A DNA stretch of 64,000 nt from Mesorhizobium zhangyense (lineage in GTDB: Bacteria; Pseudomonadota; Alphaproteobacteria; Rhizobiales; Rhizobiaceae): the NCBI RefSeq assembly GCF_011045115.1, contig NZ_JAAKZG010000018.1, positions 1 through 64,000 of the forward strand. Reading direction: 5' to 3'. Under the pieces are notes generated by a model. It searched no databases. It was given only the letters and a program-made list of their open reading frames with translations, and was not told where the DNA came from. This document shows, in pieces, positions 1 through 8,799 of this stretch (its first letter is position 1; each line of letters starts with the position of its first letter). Both the position numbers and the translations under genes were made by a program.

Positions 1-2
1 TG

Positions 3-305
3 AATTTACCCCCACCCGGACGCCTTATTCCAGAGCAGGTTGCAACCTGGGCGTTAAGGGGAACCGGCGACGACACCGAAACCCGTGCGTTTTTCGATAA
101 TACGCCAGACGGAGTCGTCGACCGGTCATCGCGAGCCGATATTATGAAGAACGGAGATGGCTCTGTCGATCTCTACACAGGTCCGACCAGCCCGACCGGA
201 CAGGAAAAGAACTGGAGTCCGACTATCTCCGGCAAGGCGTGGTCCGCGCTGTTTCGGTTCTATAGGCCGACGGAACCTTATTTCGACAGATCTTGGAGCG
301 GCCGT
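3..305 (+). pseudogene. DUF1214-family protein, C-terminal remnant
   Basis: Frame 3 is open from the left edge. Residues encoded from about 103 to 290 match the C-terminal DUF1214 signature as I know it: ETRAFFDN, then RSSRADI, KNGDGSVDLYTGP, KNWSPTISGKAW, FRFYRPTEPYFDRSW. Upstream of ETRAFF and downstream of FDRSW the reading frame no longer resembles the family, so only a core seems to survive. These proteins are usually exported and of unknown function, often paired with DUF1254. The 5' part lies outside the window or is lost. It is next to an integrase, consistent with truncation at an island edge. Confidence 0.6.
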
Positions 306-464
306 ACTTCCTTGCCCGCCTCAAAGGGCAGGGCGGGCCCTTACTCCATGTCCGGCACATCGCCATCACCGTGGCTAGCGGATGCGAGGCGCTTCGCCAC
401 ATCGATCAGCATTTGGTAGGTAGCAATCCTGTCGATCACTCTGCTTTATCCCCTTAGCGAAGGC

Positions 465-1707
465 TTACGTGAGTGCCTTCAAACGCCTTTTGCTCAATAA
501 GGTTTTGACGAAAGTGTTCCACTTCATCATCGCGACCCGCTTCTCTGGCATATAGTTCCAGCGATCGTAGCTCTTGGAGCTGACGTCTTGAAGCGTGTGA
601 TTCTGCAGCCGATCGCGGATTTCTTTCGAGAGTCCGGCCTTTCCCGCGAGCGTCTTCCAAGTTCGGTGCAAATCCCTATTTGTTACCATCGGGATCACCT
701 CGCGCTCGCGCTGGCGCCACATGAATGCGTAGAGAGTGCCGTGACTAACGGGGCTTAGACGGATCGGTCGCGGATGGGAAAAACCACCCATGTGCGTTGG
801 GTTTGATCGATTCAATCAGCTCTGCCGCCACTGCCGGGACGGGAATGGCGTGCGGCTTGCCATTTTTCGTCTTTGACCAGTCGATGATCCGTTCCTTGGC
901 GTCCCATTGATCGACATGGAGCCTGGCGATTTCTTCGACGCGCTGCCCGGTGAGCATCAGGACGCGAACAGCGCGTGCGTAGGGCGGATGAACGGGTGCA
1001 TCGGGGCATTCGAGCCATCGATAGAGGCGAAGGAATTCTTCCTCGTCGAGCCAACGTGTACCGACCTTCTTAGGTTCAGTTGGGATATTGGCTGCCGGAT
1101 TATTGACGAGGCGGAAACGCCGTTTCGACGCGCTGCGATAATCGTGCTCTGACTTCAAACCCCAGCTGTAGGCCGATCGGATGTAGCTTCTGACATGATC
1201 TGCCATAGAGTGCTTGCCACGATCGTAGATCGGGCGGATCAATTCAGTGAGTTCATCAGGTTCTATGTCCCGAGCTGGTCGATTCCGACCTAAAGTATCG
1301 GCGATCTTGTTGAGACCTTTTTCGACCTCCTTCCACGAGGATTTTCCGGACTCTTTCAGATTGGACACGTAGGCCTCGAAGAGATCGGCGACGGTCCCAG
1401 GTCGTGTGTCTCCGGCAATCTTGATGCTACGTCCCTTTTGGATCATGCCAGCGAAGTCCCGGTCAAAGACTTCGCGCGCCTCTTTTAGCGGCATAGACGG
1501 GTACGATCCGAGTTTTTTCTTGAGGCGCTTCTGATCACGCCATTGTTGCGCCATCCAGTCTGCCGTGACCCTCGTTGGCATAGGTTTCATAACCAGGACG
1601 AGGCGGCCGGTGCCGTGCCCCTCGCCATCAACAAGGCTCAGCTGTTTTCCGGTTTGTTCTACATGTTTCAGGGCGCGGCGGATTTCTCCATCTGTCAGGC
1701 TTGGCAC
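465..1707 (-). pseudogene. P4-type tyrosine integrase, frameshifted
   Basis: Site-specific recombinase of the phage-integrase family. Frame 745-1707 (320 codons) carries the N-terminal DNA-binding part, the core-binding domain and catalytic box I (LTGQRVEEIARL), with a following basic strand (KTKNGKPHAIPVP). It then stops at 745-747. The rest of the catalytic domain continues in another frame down to 465: RDLHRTWKTLAGKAGLS, a LQNH motif and the nucleophile Tyr in KSYDRW. One extra base in the run of four G at 750-753 explains the shift: removing it joins SKP to VSHGTLYAF. Either the gene is dead or the base is a sequencing error. Repaired length would be about 413 residues, normal for the family. 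It probably moved the neighbouring DNA. Confidence 0.85.
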
Positions 1708-1765
1708 TGGGCTCTCCCATCGTATTCCAAGTGGGGTCGCCAGAGGGGTAGTAGGGATCGGCTAC

Positions 1766-1806
1766 TGGGGTCAAAAAGGGCCTCGATCCCCTTAAAACCG
1801 ACCCCA
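1766..1806. repeat. Inverted repeat upstream of the integrase
   Basis: TGGGGTC at 1766-1772 pairs perfectly with GACCCCA at 1800-1806, with A-rich inner flanks on both sides. It lies about 60 bases upstream of the integrase start. Position suggests an integrase promoter operator or recombinase arm site; this is inference only. Confidence 0.35.
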
Positions 1807-1920
1807 ATATGCCATGATGTCCGACTCTTCGACAAGTCAGAAAATGCATATGATTCAATAGGTAGTAGCGTGATCCAGCGTGATTGAATTAAAATGAGTA
1901 GGATGGTTATGGATCAGCCT

Positions 1921-2395
1921 AGTTCGGTGAATAACTAATTGAAAAACAAAGATAAATCTGCATCGTGAATTTTGCTGGGATAGGTTTTGAGGATCGGAGG
2001 TTTTGCCGACCCCTGCGTCTATCATCGTTGATCCCCCTTTCTCATTCCGAGTCGTTTTGCCGCACTACACGTCACGACATTCTTTTGTCCCACACCTCTA
2101 GCTCGTTGGTGGAAAGAGAACGGACTTCCCGACCTTCACGAAGGTGGGAGCGACCCTCATGGATCGCCAATTCCGGAGTGTGCCAATTGAAATCGTGTCG
2201 CGGTATCGTTGCATGACTTCTTCTGGAGTGAGAAATTTCCTGCCATCCATCGTCAGGTTCCCTATACTCGCCGGTAGTTGCTGCGGTGTCGCAATCCGCT
2301 GCCTTCCAGCAGGTCGAGAACGATCCCCAATTGTTGATCACGCAGCCGCACGCCGATGAGTGAGGTGTTTGCACGAGAAATGAAAGGCGGGGAGC
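1921..2395. repeat. Left copy of a ~470-bp direct repeat
   Basis: This block matches 20430-20905 in the same orientation. Identity is about nine bases in ten over 1970-2265, with lower but clear similarity on both sides, including the stretch around CCCCAATTGTTGATCACGCA. Differences include single-base deletions, so the copies are old. The two copies bracket the 18-kb catabolic island. Confidence 0.85.
2072..2250 (-). pseudogene. HTH (AlpA/excisionase-like) protein, broken copy
   Basis: Translation from the ATG at 2250 gives MDGRKFLTPEEVMQRY, then TISIGTLRNWRSMRVAPTFV, clearly the same protein as the intact copy at 20532-20765. Relative to that copy one base is missing near 2113 (before the NELEVWD part) and another near 2088, so the frame first meets a stop at 2098-2100 and the tail ends at 2072. 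Such one-helix-turn-helix proteins often act as excisionases or directionality factors beside tyrosine integrases, which fits the integrase next door. The broken state suggests it no longer works. Confidence 0.7.
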
Positions 2396-2581
2396 AAGGA
2401 GGAAATGTGCGCAGGTGGCGGGGCCTGTGATCAGTCTGGCCCTTGCGACACGAGGCGGCGTTACCTTTGGATTATTGATGGCGAGTTTGGCTTGCACTGG
2501 CTACCAAAGCGTTACGTTTAGTCGCGATCCGTTGCATTTTGTTTCATTCACACCTGTGCACCTTGGTGCAGAAGCAGTGGA

Positions 2582-2992
2582 CTATAGAGGTACCGGTCGC
2601 CCATGAGCTGAGGGTTGCGGGATCACCGTCGGTTGATAGGCAACAAGCTTCCATCTGCCGGCATCCTTTACCCAAACCGCAAGGCCTTTGTTGTCGATAG
2701 CTTTCCGCCGGCCGGAGACGGTTATGTCCGCGGCCATCCTGGCAAACACCAGGGCTGTATCGGCCAGAATGGTGATCGATCGCTCGGAAACATTGATACG
2801 GTGATAAACATAGGTTCCATCACCTACCTTGCGGAGATAATCCTCTTTCGTGTCGCTCTCTGCATTTGAGTGCATGTAGACCATCTCCTCGGCCACAAGG
2901 CGCGTGAGCGTTGCGACATCGTGTCTCCGCATTGCCTCGTAGCGTTGATTTTCCAGCAAGGCGATCTCACTCCGAGACATCAAAATCTCCAT
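2582..2992 (-). CDS. NTF2-like (SnoaL/DUF4440) protein
   Basis: A 136-residue protein with the pattern of the NTF2-like superfamily: N-terminal helices (ENQRYEAMRRHDVATLTRLV), then a curved sheet ending with VWVKDAGRWKLVAYQPTVI. Members are small cone-shaped proteins used as isomerases, cyclases, hydrolases or just ligand-binding proteins, so no reaction can be named. It is transcribed away from the isomerase gene at 3078, sharing an 85-base AT-rich spacer. The next Met (2977) is a possible start. Located just inside the left repeat, it may belong to the catabolic island. Confidence 0.7.
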   Translation of the reverse strand: MEILMSRSEIALLENQRYEAMRRHDVATLTRLVAEEMVYMHSNAESDTKEDYLRKVGDGTYVYHRINVSERSITILADTALVFARMAADITVSGRRKAIDNKGLAVWVKDAGRWKLVAYQPTVIPQPSAHGRPVPL

Positions 2993-3006
2993 AGATTTTT
3001 TAAATA

Positions 3007-3018
3007 AAAATATATTTA
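3007..3018. promoter_or_regulatory. AT-rich element, half copy, with nearby promoter
   Basis: AAAATATATTTA here equals the left half of the elements at 3996, 8798 and 16556. Ten bases further a TTGACG hexamer (3023-3028) is followed 17 bases later by TTTAAC, a plausible promoter for the gene at 3078. The right half (AAAATAG) is not seen. Confidence 0.4.
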
Positions 3019-3077
3019 TTTGTTGACGACGTCAAGGTGGTTTGCTTTAACGCGGACCATAATTGAAGGAGGGAGCG

Positions 3078-3938
3078 ATGGACTTTGTATTTTGGCCGGC
3101 TGCTGTGCGGACGTTTGATTTTGAAGGGCATATTCGGGCAGCGGTTGCTGGCAGGTTCACCCATCTCGCGATTGATCCCATCACCTATCGTCGCGCGCGG
3201 GCAAGTGGCCTATCCGCTGCCGACATCAAGGCTATGGCCTCTGACGCGGGCGTGCCAATCAGTCATCTGGATACTTTTACCGACTGGGCGCCGATCCGGG
3301 TTCCAAGCGAAGTGAACCAGGCGCTCCGCGAACGCTTCGACGTATCCAGCGATGAATGCTTCGACCTCTGCGAGGCTCTTGGCATCAAGGCCATTTTGGC
3401 TGTTGCGGGCTACGATCCGGGCGCGGTTGAAAGGCAGCGGCTCGTGGATGGTTTTGCGGCCATGTGCGAGCGGGCGAATGCCGCCGCGATCTGGGTGGAT
3501 CTGGAGTTCATGCCGTTCTGGGGCCTGCCAGATCTTCGTTCCGCCTGGGACATTGTTAAGACTGCGGACCGACCGAACAGCGGCATCCTTATCGACACCT
3601 GGCATTTTTCCAAGGGCGCCCCCGATTTCGACCTATTGAGAAGCATTCCTGATCGATACCTGATCGCCTCCCAGGTTTCGGACGCTCGGGTGGCACAGCG
3701 AGGGGCAAGCCTCTTTGAGGATACCGTCCGCTATCGCGAATTCGCCGGTGAGGGCGAGCTGCCAATTGTAGAAATTCTTCAAATACTCATCGACAAAGGT
3801 CTGCAGAATGTAGGGCCGGAAGTCTTTTCCGACTATGCGGACACGCTGACCCCCGAAGAGGCCGGAAAGCGATGCGGCGACACACTGCGGCGGGTTCTCG
3901 AGCAAGCTGGCGCCGATCTTCCGTCCAACGTGCTTTGA
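3078..3938 (+). CDS. Sugar phosphate isomerase/epimerase (TIM barrel)
   Basis: Xylose-isomerase-like TIM-barrel protein (AP_endonuc_2 family), 286 residues. Visible family features: VDLEFMPF with a metal-ligand Glu in the middle, GILIDTWHF with Asp and His, and a C-terminal GPEVFSDY with another acidic ligand. Family members interconvert keto and aldo sugars, inositol derivatives or 2-keto intermediates; the substrate is unknown here. The start at 3078 has a good GGAGGG ribosome site; an upstream ATG at 3063 is less likely. It heads the island's first transcription unit, followed by a CUT2 binding protein, an SDR and a medium-chain dehydrogenase, which suggests oxidation and isomerisation of an imported polyol or sugar-like compound. 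Confidence 0.8.
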   Translation: MDFVFWPAAVRTFDFEGHIRAAVAGRFTHLAIDPITYRRARASGLSAADIKAMASDAGVPISHLDTFTDWAPIRVPSEVNQALRERFDVSSDECFDLCEALGIKAILAVAGYDPGAVERQRLVDGFAAMCERANAAAIWVDLEFMPFWGLPDLRSAWDIVKTADRPNSGILIDTWHFSKGAPDFDLLRSIPDRYLIASQVSDARVAQRGASLFEDTVRYREFAGEGELPIVEILQILIDKGLQNVGPEVFSDYADTLTPEEAGKRCGDTLRRVLEQAGADLPSNVL

Positions 3939-3995
3939 TGCCCAGGGCAAAGAATATGAGAGCCGGGGGAATCTCGGATTCATGCTCGAGAAAAT

Positions 3996-4025
3996 AAAAT
4001 ATATTTTATGATATAAAATAGTTGT
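3996..4025 (+). promoter_or_regulatory. Island regulatory element, copy A
   Basis: Reads AAAATATATTTTATGATATA then AAAATAGTTGT. The two AAAATA blocks start 19 bases apart, the same spacing as at 8798, 15833 and 16556, and 23 of 30 positions equal the 16556 copy. The right block forms a TATAAAAT-like -10. It lies 74 bases before the binding-protein start. Likely an operator overlapping a promoter. Confidence 0.55.
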
Positions 4026-4098
4026 TTTTAGAAAAAATTTATGCAGACTTGATTTGATCGGGAGGGCGGGAGGCCCTTCCTGTTAAGGGAGGATGATG

Positions 4099-5058
4099 AT
4101 GCCGACTTCATGGAAGACGTATGCTATTTCGACCGGCGTGCTGGTGCTCATGGCCGTTCCGGCCTTGTCCGAAACCATTCCAATGATCACCAAGAGCACG
4201 CAGTCCTATTATTTCCAGGTGATGATGGCGGGTGCGCGCCAGGCCGGAAAAGACCTCAAGATTGACGTGCCCGAACTCGGACCGACAAGCTTTAGCGACA
4301 TTGCCGGTCAGATCGGCATTCTCGAAAACGCGGTGACCAACAAGGCGGACGCTATCGTCATCTCGCCGCTCGATTTTAATGCGCTCGGGCAGCCTATCAC
4401 CGAGGCGGCGACGCACGTCCCCGTAATCGGAACGGACTCGGGGGCCGAAACCGACGCTTTCACATCCATGCTGTCGACCGACAACAGACAAGGTGGGCGC
4501 GACGCCGCCGATGCTCTTGCATCTGCGATCCAGTCCGAATACGGGGCGCCGGAAGGCGGCGTGGCTCTGCTGATGCTGATGGCCGGCCAGTCGACGCTCG
4601 ACCAACGCGCCGCCGGCTTCAAGGAGCAGCTCGCCGCGAAGTATCCGAAGATCAAGCTCGTCACCGAGCGGCTTGGCGACGGGCAAGTGACGACCGCGCT
4701 CAACACCATGACGGATATCATTACGTCCAACCCGAATCTTCGTGGTGTGTTCGGGTCCGATCTCGTCACGGGTGCCGGTGCCGGTCAGGCCATCGCGGAA
4801 AACGGTCTCCAGGGTAAGGTCAAGCTTGTCTCCTTCGATACCGACGAGAATCTCGTCAAGATGCTGCAAGACGGCGTCGTCTCCGCGCTGGTCGTTCAGG
4901 ATCCCTATCGCATGGGATATGCAGGCGTGAAGACGGCCCTGGCTGCTGTCCGCGGCGAAAGGATCGAGAGGGCCATCGATACGGGCGTCACCATCATCAC
5001 CAAGGACAACATGTCCTCGCAACGGTCCCAGTCACTTCTAAATCCCAAGATCGACTGA
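4099..5058 (+). CDS. CUT2-type sugar ABC transporter, periplasmic binding protein
   Basis: Ribose/galactose-type periplasmic binding protein of about 319 residues. N-terminal signal peptide: basic start, hydrophobic VLVLMAVPAL and a cleavage-like ALSE. The mature part has two Rossmann-type lobes with typical strings such as NAVTNKADAIVISPLD, STDNRQGGRDAA and GVFGSDL. Three ATG codons follow one another at 4093, 4096 and 4099; the AAGGGAGG site at 4085-4092 favours 4099. No transporter ATPase or permease is adjacent; the matching pair is at 8895 and 10443 beyond the divergent hydrolase. Ligand unknown; a sugar, polyol or glycoside-like compound is inferred from the family. Confidence 0.85.
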   Translation: MPTSWKTYAISTGVLVLMAVPALSETIPMITKSTQSYYFQVMMAGARQAGKDLKIDVPELGPTSFSDIAGQIGILENAVTNKADAIVISPLDFNALGQPITEAATHVPVIGTDSGAETDAFTSMLSTDNRQGGRDAADALASAIQSEYGAPEGGVALLMLMAGQSTLDQRAAGFKEQLAAKYPKIKLVTERLGDGQVTTALNTMTDIITSNPNLRGVFGSDLVTGAGAGQAIAENGLQGKVKLVSFDTDENLVKMLQDGVVSALVVQDPYRMGYAGVKTALAAVRGERIERAIDTGVTIITKDNMSSQRSQSLLNPKID

Positions 5059-5113
5059 AGCCGCTCGCGGGGTAGGGCACGGCTGTACATTCCGATATGT
5101 GGGAAGAGACCCA

Positions 5114-5839
5114 ATGAAACGTCTGTCGAACAAGGTCACCCTCGTTACGGGTGCGGCGCAGGGTATCGGGCACGCCATCGCAACGCTCTTCGTTGCGGAA
5201 GGCGCGATCGTATATATGAGCGACGTTGCCGACGCGCCAAAGCAGCCTGTCGAGGGCGCGATCTATCGCCGACTTGACGTCGGTATCGAGGCCGATTGGG
5301 CGACCGTTGTTGATGAGATTTTGGCGCGTCATCAACGGCTCGATGTTCTCGTCAACAACGCGGGTATCGTCGAGCACTACGGCCAGATTCACGAGACAAG
5401 CACCGAGGCCTGGGATCGCGTCGTGCGGATCAATCAATCAGGCACGTTCTTCGGAATGCGGGAAGTCATTCCGCAGATGAAGAAGAACGGGGGAGGATCG
5501 ATCGTGAATTTCTCGTCGATCTGGGGGACGATGGGTGCTGGTGGAGCCGCGCCCTATCAGGCGGCGAAAGGCGCCGTACGGACGCTGACGAAGAACGCCG
5601 CCATCAGCTACGCCAAGGACAACGTCCGCGTAAACTCCGTTCATCCCGGTATCATCTGGACGCCGTTGATACAGGGGCAAAGTGAGGGGATGAATGCAGG
5701 CATCGTCGCGGCGACACCTATGGGGCGGGTCGGCACACCGCGGGAAGTCGCCTTCGGCTGCCTATTTCTCGCTAGCGACGAGTCCTCGTTCGTGACGGGG
5801 CTCGAACTCAACATCGACGGCGGTTACCTAGCGCAGTGA
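5114..5839 (+). CDS. Short-chain dehydrogenase/reductase (SDR)
   Basis: Classical SDR of 241 residues. Cofactor motif TGAAQGIG near residue 13, NNAG near 85, the catalytic Ser in IVNFSSIWG and the Tyr-x-x-x-Lys in YQAAKGA are all present, and the end shows the usual NIDGGYLA. Acidic residues after strand 2 (MSDVAD) favour NAD over NADP. It sits 55 bases after the binding-protein gene and 40 bases before the zinc dehydrogenase, so one transcript is likely. Probable role: oxidation of a hydroxyl group of the imported substrate. Start at 5114 gives the standard family N-terminus; the upstream ATG at 5099 would add five atypical residues. Confidence 0.85.
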   Translation: MKRLSNKVTLVTGAAQGIGHAIATLFVAEGAIVYMSDVADAPKQPVEGAIYRRLDVGIEADWATVVDEILARHQRLDVLVNNAGIVEHYGQIHETSTEAWDRVVRINQSGTFFGMREVIPQMKKNGGGSIVNFSSIWGTMGAGGAAPYQAAKGAVRTLTKNAAISYAKDNVRVNSVHPGIIWTPLIQGQSEGMNAGIVAATPMGRVGTPREVAFGCLFLASDESSFVTGLELNIDGGYLAQ

Positions 5840-5879
5840 TCGCGCTGGCAATATGTGCATACGGGAGGAATAGAACTCG

Positions 5880-6947
5880 ATGAAGGCGGTGCGCTTCCAT
5901 GGCAGCAGGGACATCCGGTGGGAGGACATCGCTGCGCCTTCTGGGCTGAGGCCGGAAGAGGTGATGGTCAGGCCTTCCCTTTGCGGTATCTGTGGCACGG
6001 ATGTTCATGAATATCTCGACGGCCCTCACTGGACGCCGAAAACGAAAAACCCATTCAGCGGCGCCCAATTGCCCCAGATTCTGGGGCATGAGTTTGCTGG
6101 CGAAATCGTTGCTGTCGGGGGCGCTGTCACCTCCCTCCGACCCGGCGATCGCGTGTCGATCCAGCCACAGGTTGGTCCCTTTTCCGATTATTTCGGCAGC
6201 CGCCGGTTGTTCCAGTACAGCCCAGCGAGCGCCGTCATCGGTCTGAGTTGGCCCTGGGGCGGCATGAGCGAGCTTGCGGTCGTCAACGAATACAATGCCA
6301 TCCGACTGCCCGATAGCGTCACAGATGCGCAGGGCGCCATGGTGGAGCCGGCGGCTGTTGCGGTACAGTCTGTGGATCGTGGCGGCGTGAGGACCGGAGA
6401 CACTGTTCTCGTGACGGGTGGAGGGCCGATCGGCGTTCTGGTCGCCATGGCTGCGGATGCAGCTGGTGCCGCGCGTGTCGTAATGAGCGAGACCAGCCCT
6501 GGCAGGCGTGCGCGTCTTGAAAATCTTGGCGTGGCCAGCCTTTTGCTCGACCCACGCTCTGAGGGATTTCGTCAGATGGTGCGTGACACCACAATCGAGG
6601 GTGTCGGTGTCGATGTTGCGATCGAATGTTCCGGCAGTGCGGTGGCGCTCGAGCAGTGTCTCGATCTTGTCCGACCGCTCGGCAGCGTGGTTGTCACAGG
6701 CGTTATCCACGGCGGCGCGAAAGTCGATCCATTCCAATGGCTGCTGAAAGGGTTGACGATCCAGGCCTCGCTCGCCTATCCGACCGATATCTGGCCTCGC
6801 GTCCTTGCGATGATCGCGTCGGGCAAGTTGCCCGTCGAAAAGCTCGTCGACAAGACGATCGGAGGCAGCGATGTGGTAGGGGAGGGAATTCTGCCCCTTC
6901 TCGATCCGGCATCCACCTTGCTAAAGGTTCTTGTCCAGACACGTTAG
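5880..6947 (+). CDS. Zinc-type medium-chain alcohol dehydrogenase lacking the structural zinc site
   Basis: MDR-superfamily dehydrogenase, 355 residues, closest in pattern to 2,3-butanediol/threonine/sorbitol dehydrogenases. Catalytic zinc ligands are visible: Cys35 (in CGICGTDVHEY), His70-Glu71 (GHEFAGE) and Glu156. The nucleotide site is GGGPIGVL near 177. Unlike most relatives it has no four-cysteine structural lobe: residues 90-125 contain no Cys at all, and only Cys35 and Cys38 occur before the Rossmann fold. Follows the SDR in the same unit; RBS GGGAGGAA upstream. Its stop overlaps the stop of the converging hydrolase gene by four bases. Likely oxidises a polyol or sugar alcohol intermediate. 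Confidence 0.85.
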   Translation: MKAVRFHGSRDIRWEDIAAPSGLRPEEVMVRPSLCGICGTDVHEYLDGPHWTPKTKNPFSGAQLPQILGHEFAGEIVAVGGAVTSLRPGDRVSIQPQVGPFSDYFGSRRLFQYSPASAVIGLSWPWGGMSELAVVNEYNAIRLPDSVTDAQGAMVEPAAVAVQSVDRGGVRTGDTVLVTGGGPIGVLVAMAADAAGAARVVMSETSPGRRARLENLGVASLLLDPRSEGFRQMVRDTTIEGVGVDVAIECSGSAVALEQCLDLVRPLGSVVVTGVIHGGAKVDPFQWLLKGLTIQASLAYPTDIWPRVLAMIASGKLPVEKLVDKTIGGSDVVGEGILPLLDPASTLLKVLVQTR

Positions 6948-8101
6948 CCATAGATGGCGTCCCGGATTTGCCATGGGAATGCTCCGGACATTCCTTCGAA
7001 GGCGGTATTGGTCAACGATACCGCTGTCAGGCCATTCTCGCGATCAACAAACCAATAGTGCCCATAGGCGCCACCCCACTGTATCGTTCCGGCCGCCTGT
7101 GGGGTGTGGGCCACGCTCTTGTTGGAAAGCACAGCCCAGCCATAACCGAAGCCCCAGCCCGGCCCCTGGGTTTCCGCCTGTGATCCAACCTGATCGGATG
7201 TCATTGTGTCCACCGTGGCAGTCGCAAGAATATCTCCGCCGCCTGTCCTGATCGTCTCGAGGAAGCGCAGGATATCCTCTGCCGTCCCGGCCATGCCGGC
7301 ACCGCCCGAAGGGTAGGAGCGTGGATCCAGAATGCGCGAAGGCGCAAACTGGGCCGCGCTGCCGTAGAACGGAACCCAGGTTCCGTCGTTCATACGGACT
7401 GGCTCGCCGGCTCCATCGAAATAGGCGGGAACCAAGCGCTCCATGTCGACCACCGAAAATCCCGTATCTCGCATTTCAAGCGGATCGGTAACATAGCGTT
7501 GCACAAGGGTTGGTAGCGAAAGACCGCTAGCGATGGCCACAACCTCGCCGATCACATCGATGCCAAGCGAGTAGCGCCATGTGCTTCCCGGCGAAAACGA
7601 GAGTGGCGCCAGCGCCAGCCGCTCCAAATTTTTGTCAATCGCAAGTCCGGGCTGATCGAGCCCGTCGGAAATATTGAGGGCATGATAGATGTGTTCCGGC
7701 GCTTCCAGAAAGCGATAGCTCAGCCCTGAGGTGTGGGTCAAAAGGTGCCTGAGAAGGATCTCTGGCGAACTGCTCTCGTCGCGAAGCCTCGGCCGGAAGT
7801 TGGGTAGCCACCGGGTTACGGGATAGTCGAGATCGAGAACGCCTTGCTCGACAAGCCGCATGACGACCGCGGAAACGAGCGGCTTGGTGATAGAAGCCAG
7901 CCTGAAGATGGCATTCTCCTGCATGGCGCGTCCAGCCTCCCTGTCGGCAAGCCCAGCGGCGCGGCGATAAGCGATCTTGCCGTTTTCAGCGACGAACACC
8001 ACCGCACCGACGATCCTTTTTTCGGACAAAGCGAGATCGATTGCCGCATCCAGCCGGACTGTTCTGCTTTGTGCATCGACAGATTTCGGAAGACTCATCA
8101 C
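6944..8101 (-). CDS. Beta-lactamase-fold serine hydrolase (class C/EstB-like)
   Basis: Serine hydrolase of 385 residues in the class C beta-lactamase/DD-peptidase fold. The nucleophile motif SITK (in FRLASITKPLVSAVVMRLV) and the second motif YSL (in WRYSLGIDV, in place of YxN) are clear; WGGAYGHYW provides the third active-site strand. No signal peptide is obvious, so it is probably cytoplasmic, unlike true beta-lactamases, and an esterase role is more likely. Transcribed toward the dehydrogenase and divergently from the TetR gene at 8170, which probably controls it. In this setting it might hydrolyse an ester of the imported compound; that is inference. Confidence 0.8.
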   Translation of the reverse strand: MMSLPKSVDAQSRTVRLDAAIDLALSEKRIVGAVVFVAENGKIAYRRAAGLADREAGRAMQENAIFRLASITKPLVSAVVMRLVEQGVLDLDYPVTRWLPNFRPRLRDESSSPEILLRHLLTHTSGLSYRFLEAPEHIYHALNISDGLDQPGLAIDKNLERLALAPLSFSPGSTWRYSLGIDVIGEVVAIASGLSLPTLVQRYVTDPLEMRDTGFSVVDMERLVPAYFDGAGEPVRMNDGTWVPFYGSAAQFAPSRILDPRSYPSGGAGMAGTAEDILRFLETIRTGGGDILATATVDTMTSDQVGSQAETQGPGWGFGYGWAVLSNKSVAHTPQAAGTIQWGGAYGHYWFVDRENGLTAVSLTNTAFEGMSGAFPWQIRDAIYG

Positions 8102-8116
8102 ATGGCTCCTATATAA

Positions 8117-8173
8117 TCACAATGATCGTTCCATATATCTGTGCATCAGATAATTCTAGAGTGACCATTGTGA
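8117..8173. promoter_or_regulatory. Long inverted repeat between hydrolase and tetR
   Basis: TCACAATGATC at 8117-8127 is mirrored by GACCATTGTGA at 8163-8173 (10 of 11 positions pair). The two half-sites sit at opposite ends of the divergent intergenic space. This could be a pair of regulator contact sites; the 35-base gap is long for one TetR dimer. Confidence 0.35.
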
Positions 8174-8799
8174 AAAATGCAGAATCCGTAAAACGCGCGC
8201 GCGGTAGGCCAAGGGCCTTCGACCGGCAGCACGCGCTTGAAACTGCTGCGAGGACATTCTGGAGGCTGGGCTATGAGGGCGCTTCGATTGCCGACCTGAC
8301 GATGGCGTTGGGCATAACGCCGCAGAGCCTTTACGCGGCGTTCACGTCAAAGGCCGATCTCTACCGTGAGGCACTGGCCTGGTATCGTAGCGATCCCGGT
8401 GCCAATACGGCAAGGACGCTTGCCGAAGAGAAAGACGTCATCGTCGCATTGTCACGCGTGTTGACTGATTCCGCCGCGGCGTTCAGCGGCGATGAAACAC
8501 CCCCAGGCTGTATGATTTCAACAGCCATTCTCACATGCGCGGAAGAAAATCAGCCAATTGCAGATCATGTGGCCGCTCTGAGGTCGGGCGCCTTGAAGAT
8601 GTTCGAACAGCGCATTCGGGGCGGGATCAAGGAGGGTCAACTGGCTGCAGATACCAACATCGAAGGACTGGCCCGATTCATCGGCGCCATCGTTCAGGGT
8701 ATGTCGGTTCAGGCGCGCGACGGTGCGAAAACGGATGAACTCTCGGCTATCGCCGATCAGGCCGTGGAGTACCTCCGGACAATCGCGGCGAAAAAATAA
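8170..8799 (+). CDS. TetR/AcrR-family regulator
   Basis: TetR-type repressor of about 210 residues. The N-terminal HTH is standard: RGRPRAFDRQHALETAARTF, then GASIADLTMALGITPQSLYAAF with recognition helix ITPQSLYAAF. The C-terminal ligand domain is of the kind with a conserved PGCM motif (ETPPGCMISTAIL). Start is uncertain: GTG codons at 8161 and 8170 and an ATG at 8122 are all in frame, none with a strong ribosome site. Divergent from the serine hydrolase; likely represses it and itself. The island's AT-rich element D follows directly after its stop, so the transporter at 8895 has its own promoter. Confidence 0.8.
   Translation: MKNAESVKRARGRPRAFDRQHALETAARTFWRLGYEGASIADLTMALGITPQSLYAAFTSKADLYREALAWYRSDPGANTARTLAEEKDVIVALSRVLTDSAAAFSGDETPPGCMISTAILTCAEENQPIADHVAALRSGALKMFEQRIRGGIKEGQLAADTNIEGLARFIGAIVQGMSVQARDGAKTDELSAIADQAVEYLRTIAAKK

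Noticed and set aside
4108..5022. 304-codon minus frame opposite the first binding protein
   Set aside because: Antisense shadow; the plus strand encodes a signal peptide and binding-protein fold.
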